Below are positions 13,926 to 16,168 of a stretch of DNA of 16,168 bases, one piece after another. The notes under the pieces are model-generated. The model did not search any database and was not told the origin of the DNA. It saw only the letters and a list, made by a program, of their open reading frames with translations. The translations under genes were made by a program, and so were the position numbers. The stretch's first letter is position 1; each line of letters starts with the position of its first letter. This DNA comes from Erysipelotrichaceae bacterium UBA2227 (GTDB taxonomy: Bacteria; Bacillota_I; Bacilli_A; Erysipelotrichales; Erysipelotrichaceae): contig DDYT01000002.1 of the NCBI GenBank assembly GCA_002348095.1, positions 1 to 16,168 of the forward strand. The letters are read 5' to 3'.

Positions 13926-14712
13926 GCAGGCGAAGTGGTTACCGTTTTTTCTGATTTCAACCACCTTATTGTTTTTCTACTTACCGATTCTGATCATGAT
14001 CGTGTTTTCGTTTAACGGTTCACGCTCACTCACCAACTGGGCCGGTTTCTCCACCCAATGGTATACACAGCTGTTTAACAGCCGTGATATGATGTCTGCC
14101 GTGATGACGACCGTGTCGATCGCGTTGATTTCGACGATCATTTCGACCATTGTCGGAACGATTACCGCCATTGGTTTGTCTAAAAGTAATAAGGTTATTA
14201 AGGAAATCGTACTGATGGTCAGCAATCTTCCGATACTCAATCCGGAAATCGTAACGGCCATCGGACTGATGTTATTGTTCTCTGCCTTTGCGATTCGCAG
14301 AGGATTTGCAACCATGCTGCTGGCCCACATTGCTTTCAGTATACCGTATGTCATATTAACGATTTTACCGAAACTGCGTACATTGGATCCTAACATTGCT
14401 GAGGCAGCGATGGACTTGGGTGCCACCCCTTGGCAGGCACTGATCAAGGTCATTGTCCCTCAAATCACTCCGGGAATCGTGGCCGGGGCACTTATTGCAT
14501 TTACGATGTCGTTTGATGATTTTGTGATTTCTTACTTTGTTACGGGCAATGGAGTGAAGAACATCTCCATTCTTGTATATACGATGTCGAAGCGGATCAA
14601 TCCGACGATCAATGCGCTATCGACCATCTTGGTTGTGATTATTACGATTGCGTTGGTTTTAGTCAACGTATTGCCTATGTTACGAAAGAAAGAGAGGATT
14701 GCGATCGAATGA
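13912..14712 (+). CDS. potC: Spermidine/putrescine ABC transporter permease PotC
   Basis: 266 residues, second permease of the polyamine importer, with about six membrane segments. The first spans residues 10-34 and the last is LSTILVVIITIALVLVNVLP near the C-terminus. The EAA loop is EAAMDLGATPWQALIKVIVP (about 163-182). The SFDDFVISYFVTG stretch near 203-215 is typical of PotC. The ATG at 13912 is chosen because GGAGGTG at 13899-13905 is 6 nt upstream. The frame is open farther up, but that part is the potB tail in another frame. It overlaps potB by 14 nt and potD by 4 nt (ATGA). Confidence 0.93.
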   Translation: MVGSKQAKWLPFFLISTTLLFFYLPILIMIVFSFNGSRSLTNWAGFSTQWYTQLFNSRDMMSAVMTTVSIALISTIISTIVGTITAIGLSKSNKVIKEIVLMVSNLPILNPEIVTAIGLMLLFSAFAIRRGFATMLLAHIAFSIPYVILTILPKLRTLDPNIAEAAMDLGATPWQALIKVIVPQITPGIVAGALIAFTMSFDDFVISYFVTGNGVKNISILVYTMSKRINPTINALSTILVVIITIALVLVNVLPMLRKKERIAIE

Positions 14713-15749
14713 AAAAATTATTAGTAGCATTGATGGTATTGGGATTTGCATTGACCGGCTGTACGGACTCTTCAAAAGAAGTTTTAAAGGTGTACAACTG
14801 GGGAGAGTACATTGATGAATCCGTGATCAGTGAGTTTGAACAGCTGTACAACGTACGAATCATTTATGACTTGTTTGAATCCAATGAGATGATGTACACC
14901 AATCTGTTGGGCGGGGAAGTGTATGATGTCATGATTCCTTCCGACTACATGATTGAGCGACTGATTGCCGAGGGGCGGATCCAAAAACTGGATTTCACGA
15001 AAATCCCGAACTATGCGGGAGTTATGGATAATTTGAAGGGGCTGGATTACGATCCCAATCAGGAGTACTCTGCGCCGTATTTCTGGGGCAATGTCGGCTT
15101 GGTTTACAATACCGAAGTCGTATCCGAGGAAGATCTCGAAGCCGGCTGGGCTGTTTTAATGAATGAAAAGTACAAAGGACGCGTGTACTTCTACGATTCT
15201 GAGCGGGATGCATTTATGATCGCTTTGAAAGCGTTGGGATTCTCGGCAAATACAGCGGTTGCTGCACAATTGGAAGCAGCCTACAACTGGCTGCTGAGTT
15301 TTGATGCTACCATGGATCCGGTATATGTTACCGATGATGTCATTGACAATATGATCGGCGGTATGAAAGATATTGCGGTCATGTATTCCGGGGATGCCAC
15401 GTATGTCATTTCTGAGAATGAGAGTCTGGCTTACTTTGTTCCTGAAGAGGGAACGAATCTGTGGGTCGATGCGATGGTGATATCGAAGGATGCAAAGAAT
15501 GTAGATTTGGCTCATAAGTTCATCGACTTTATGCTGTCGAAAGATATCGCTTATCTCAACACGGCGTATGTCGGTTATACGACGACGATTCAACAAGTGT
15601 TTGATGAAGTGACCGGTCCTGATGGGGATTATGAAGGTTTTGATTCCTATGTTCCGCGTACCGATAATCCGTTGGATGAGGTGTTCAGATACAATGAGAA
15701 TACCAAGAAAATCCTGTCCGATTACTGGACCTTGGTGAAGGCGCAGTAG
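14709..15749 (+). CDS. potD: Spermidine/putrescine-binding lipoprotein PotD
   Basis: 346 residues, typical PotD length. The signal peptide ends in the lipobox LTGC, so Cys18 is lipidated and the protein is tethered outside the membrane, as in Gram-positive importers. The family opening VYNWGEYIDESVISEFE (about 29-45) is clear, followed by YDVMIPSDYMIERL and FWGNVGLVYNTE. Further on, YSGDATY and the acidic/aromatic ligand pocket residues (Trp, Tyr, Asp, Glu) look normal. It captures spermidine or putrescine and hands it to PotBC; preference cannot be read from sequence. The ATGA junction with potC implies coupled translation. It ends the operon, 8 nt before a terminator. Confidence 0.95.
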   Translation: MKKLLVALMVLGFALTGCTDSSKEVLKVYNWGEYIDESVISEFEQLYNVRIIYDLFESNEMMYTNLLGGEVYDVMIPSDYMIERLIAEGRIQKLDFTKIPNYAGVMDNLKGLDYDPNQEYSAPYFWGNVGLVYNTEVVSEEDLEAGWAVLMNEKYKGRVYFYDSERDAFMIALKALGFSANTAVAAQLEAAYNWLLSFDATMDPVYVTDDVIDNMIGGMKDIAVMYSGDATYVISENESLAYFVPEEGTNLWVDAMVISKDAKNVDLAHKFIDFMLSKDIAYLNTAYVGYTTTIQQVFDEVTGPDGDYEGFDSYVPRTDNPLDEVFRYNENTKKILSDYWTLVKAQ

Positions 15750-15757
15750 GTATTTTC

Positions 15758-15781
15758 GGAGGCTTTCGGGCCTCCTTTTTT
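15758..15781 (+). terminator. Intrinsic terminator of the pot operon
   Basis: A 6-bp GC-rich stem (GGAGGC / GCCTCC) with a 6-nt loop is followed by six T residues, right after the potD stop. It separates the operon from the tRNA cluster. Confidence 0.9.
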
Positions 15782-15804
15782 GTGTAAAGATTTTCCTTTT
15801 GCTG

Positions 15805-15833
15805 TTGCATTTTAGGGGTTGGTTCGTTATAAT
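15805..15833 (+). promoter_or_regulatory. Promoter of tRNA-Cys and tRNA-Leu
   Basis: TTGCAT at 15805-15810 and a perfect TATAAT at 15828-15833 are 17 nt apart. The start site would fall near 15840, about 13 nt before tRNA-Cys. The strong match fits a stable-RNA promoter. Confidence 0.8.
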
Positions 15834-15852
15834 AAAAAGGCACAGCGACAAC

Positions 15853-15926
15853 GGTTCCTTAGCCAAGTGGTAAGGCAATAGACTGCAACTCTGTGATCAT
15901 CGGTTCAAATCCGATAGGAACCTCCA
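15853..15926 (+). tRNA. tRNA-Cys (anticodon GCA)
   Basis: All arms fold: a full 7-bp acceptor stem (GGTTCCT / AGGAACC), an anticodon loop CTGCAAC with GCA at 15885-15887, and a T arm closing TTCAAAT. The 3' end TCCA is encoded. It is the first gene of the cluster; tRNA-Leu follows after 8 nt and is probably cotranscribed. Confidence 0.95.
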
Positions 15927-15934
15927 AGTTTTTC

Positions 15935-16021
15935 GGGGATGTGGCGGAATAGGCAGACGCAACGGACTTAAAATCCGTTGATGGTAACATCGTGTGGGTT
16001 CAAGTCCCACCATCCCCACCA
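15935..16021 (+). tRNA. tRNA-Leu (anticodon TAA)
   Basis: 87 nt with the long variable arm of class II tRNAs. The acceptor stem GGGGATG / CATCCCC pairs fully, the anticodon TAA is at 15969-15971 in the loop CTTAAAA, and ACCA is encoded at the 3' end. It reads UUA and, by wobble, UUG codons. Confidence 0.95.
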
Positions 16022-16039
16022 TTTTTATGGATAGACATC

Positions 16040-16068
16040 TTGCATAAGGTGTGATTCTATGTTAAAAT
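16040..16068 (+). promoter_or_regulatory. Promoter of tRNA-Arg
   Basis: TTGCAT at 16040-16045, 17-nt spacer, and TAAAAT at 16063-16068 preceded by TG plus one base (extended -10). It lies in the 69-nt gap before tRNA-Arg, so this tRNA can be expressed separately from the upstream pair. Confidence 0.7.
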
Positions 16069-16090
16069 GTACAAGCCGCGATTTTCTTAT

Positions 16091-16167
16091 GCGCCCATAG
16101 CTCAACTGGATAGAGCGTTTGACTACGGATCAAAAGGTTGGGGGTTCAAGTCCTCTTGGGTACGCCA
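16091..16167 (+). tRNA. tRNA-Arg (anticodon ACG)
   Basis: 77 nt. The anticodon stem TTTGA / TCAAA encloses CTACGGA, with ACG at 16125-16127; A34 is normally edited to inosine to read CGU, CGC and CGA. GCCA is encoded at the 3' end. The acceptor stem GCGCCCA / TGGGTAC has a C-A mismatch at 2:71 and a G-U at 3:70, and the T stem has two G-U pairs, so it is less perfectly paired than the other two tRNAs. The window ends one base later; no terminator is visible. Confidence 0.92.
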
Positions 16168-16168
16168 T

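Noticed and set aside
15156..15878. 240-codon open frame on the minus strand
   Set aside because: It runs antisense to potD and through the potD terminator and tRNA promoter. It has no ribosome-binding site or recognised motif.
1..16168. CRISPR arrays, insertion sequences, integrases and rRNA genes
   Set aside because: No regularly spaced repeats, transposase or recombinase motifs, or rRNA-like stretches were seen on either strand.

Overview
The window reads as a chromosomal stretch from a Gram-positive bacterium of the Bacillota. The support is strong AGGAGG-type ribosome-binding sites, intrinsic terminators, a PotD lipoprotein, a NagB of the Firmicutes type (SNGHIGFNEP) and standard use of TGA as a stop. 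A PduL enzyme in place of a classical Pta, together with the gene mix, would fit Erysipelotrichia-like lineages. That placement is an inference and is not proven by the sequence.

Region 1 (1-3143) is visibly AT-richer and accessory. It opens inside the 3' end of an Rhs/YD-repeat polymorphic toxin gene. Its C-terminal tip carries an HEXXH motif (HEYGH) and looks like a zinc-metallopeptidase toxin domain. Four small co-directional genes follow: a lipoprotein whose ribosome-binding site overlaps the toxin stop codon, and three soluble proteins, two of them with non-ATG starts. None has an assigned function. Their position and size suggest an immunity-gene array, with a small probable gene remnant inside it. 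The island ends at a hairpin shared with the converging gene on the other strand.

Region 2 (3122-6352) is housekeeping. An alpha/beta hydrolase on the minus strand is divergent from pduL (phosphate acyltransferase, with no microcompartment genes beside it). After a weak hairpin comes ygiQ, a radical SAM protein of the UPF0313 family, which has no visible Shine-Dalgarno sequence.

Region 3 (6355-10927) is one tightly packed operon from a single promoter: nagA, a diacylglycerol-kinase-family lipid kinase, an aldose-1-epimerase-like protein, nagB and a Cof-type HAD phosphatase. NagA and NagB convert N-acetylglucosamine-6-phosphate to fructose-6-phosphate. The three other genes sit between or after them with 4-15 nt junctions or overlaps. 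A thioredoxin gene with its own extended -10 promoter and a terminator follows.

Region 4 (11369-15781) is a polyamine-uptake operon: an XRE-cupin regulator, then potA, potB, potC and potD, ending in a strong terminator. A perfect 8-bp inverted repeat lies in the regulator's 5' untranslated region and is a good candidate for the operon's own operator.

Region 5 (15805-16168) is a tRNA cluster: tRNA-Cys(GCA) and tRNA-Leu(TAA) from one promoter, then tRNA-Arg(ACG) from its own promoter. No CRISPR array, insertion sequence, integrase or rRNA was seen. The most unusual content is the Rhs toxin tip with its downstream gene string; no wholly new system could be demonstrated from sequence alone.
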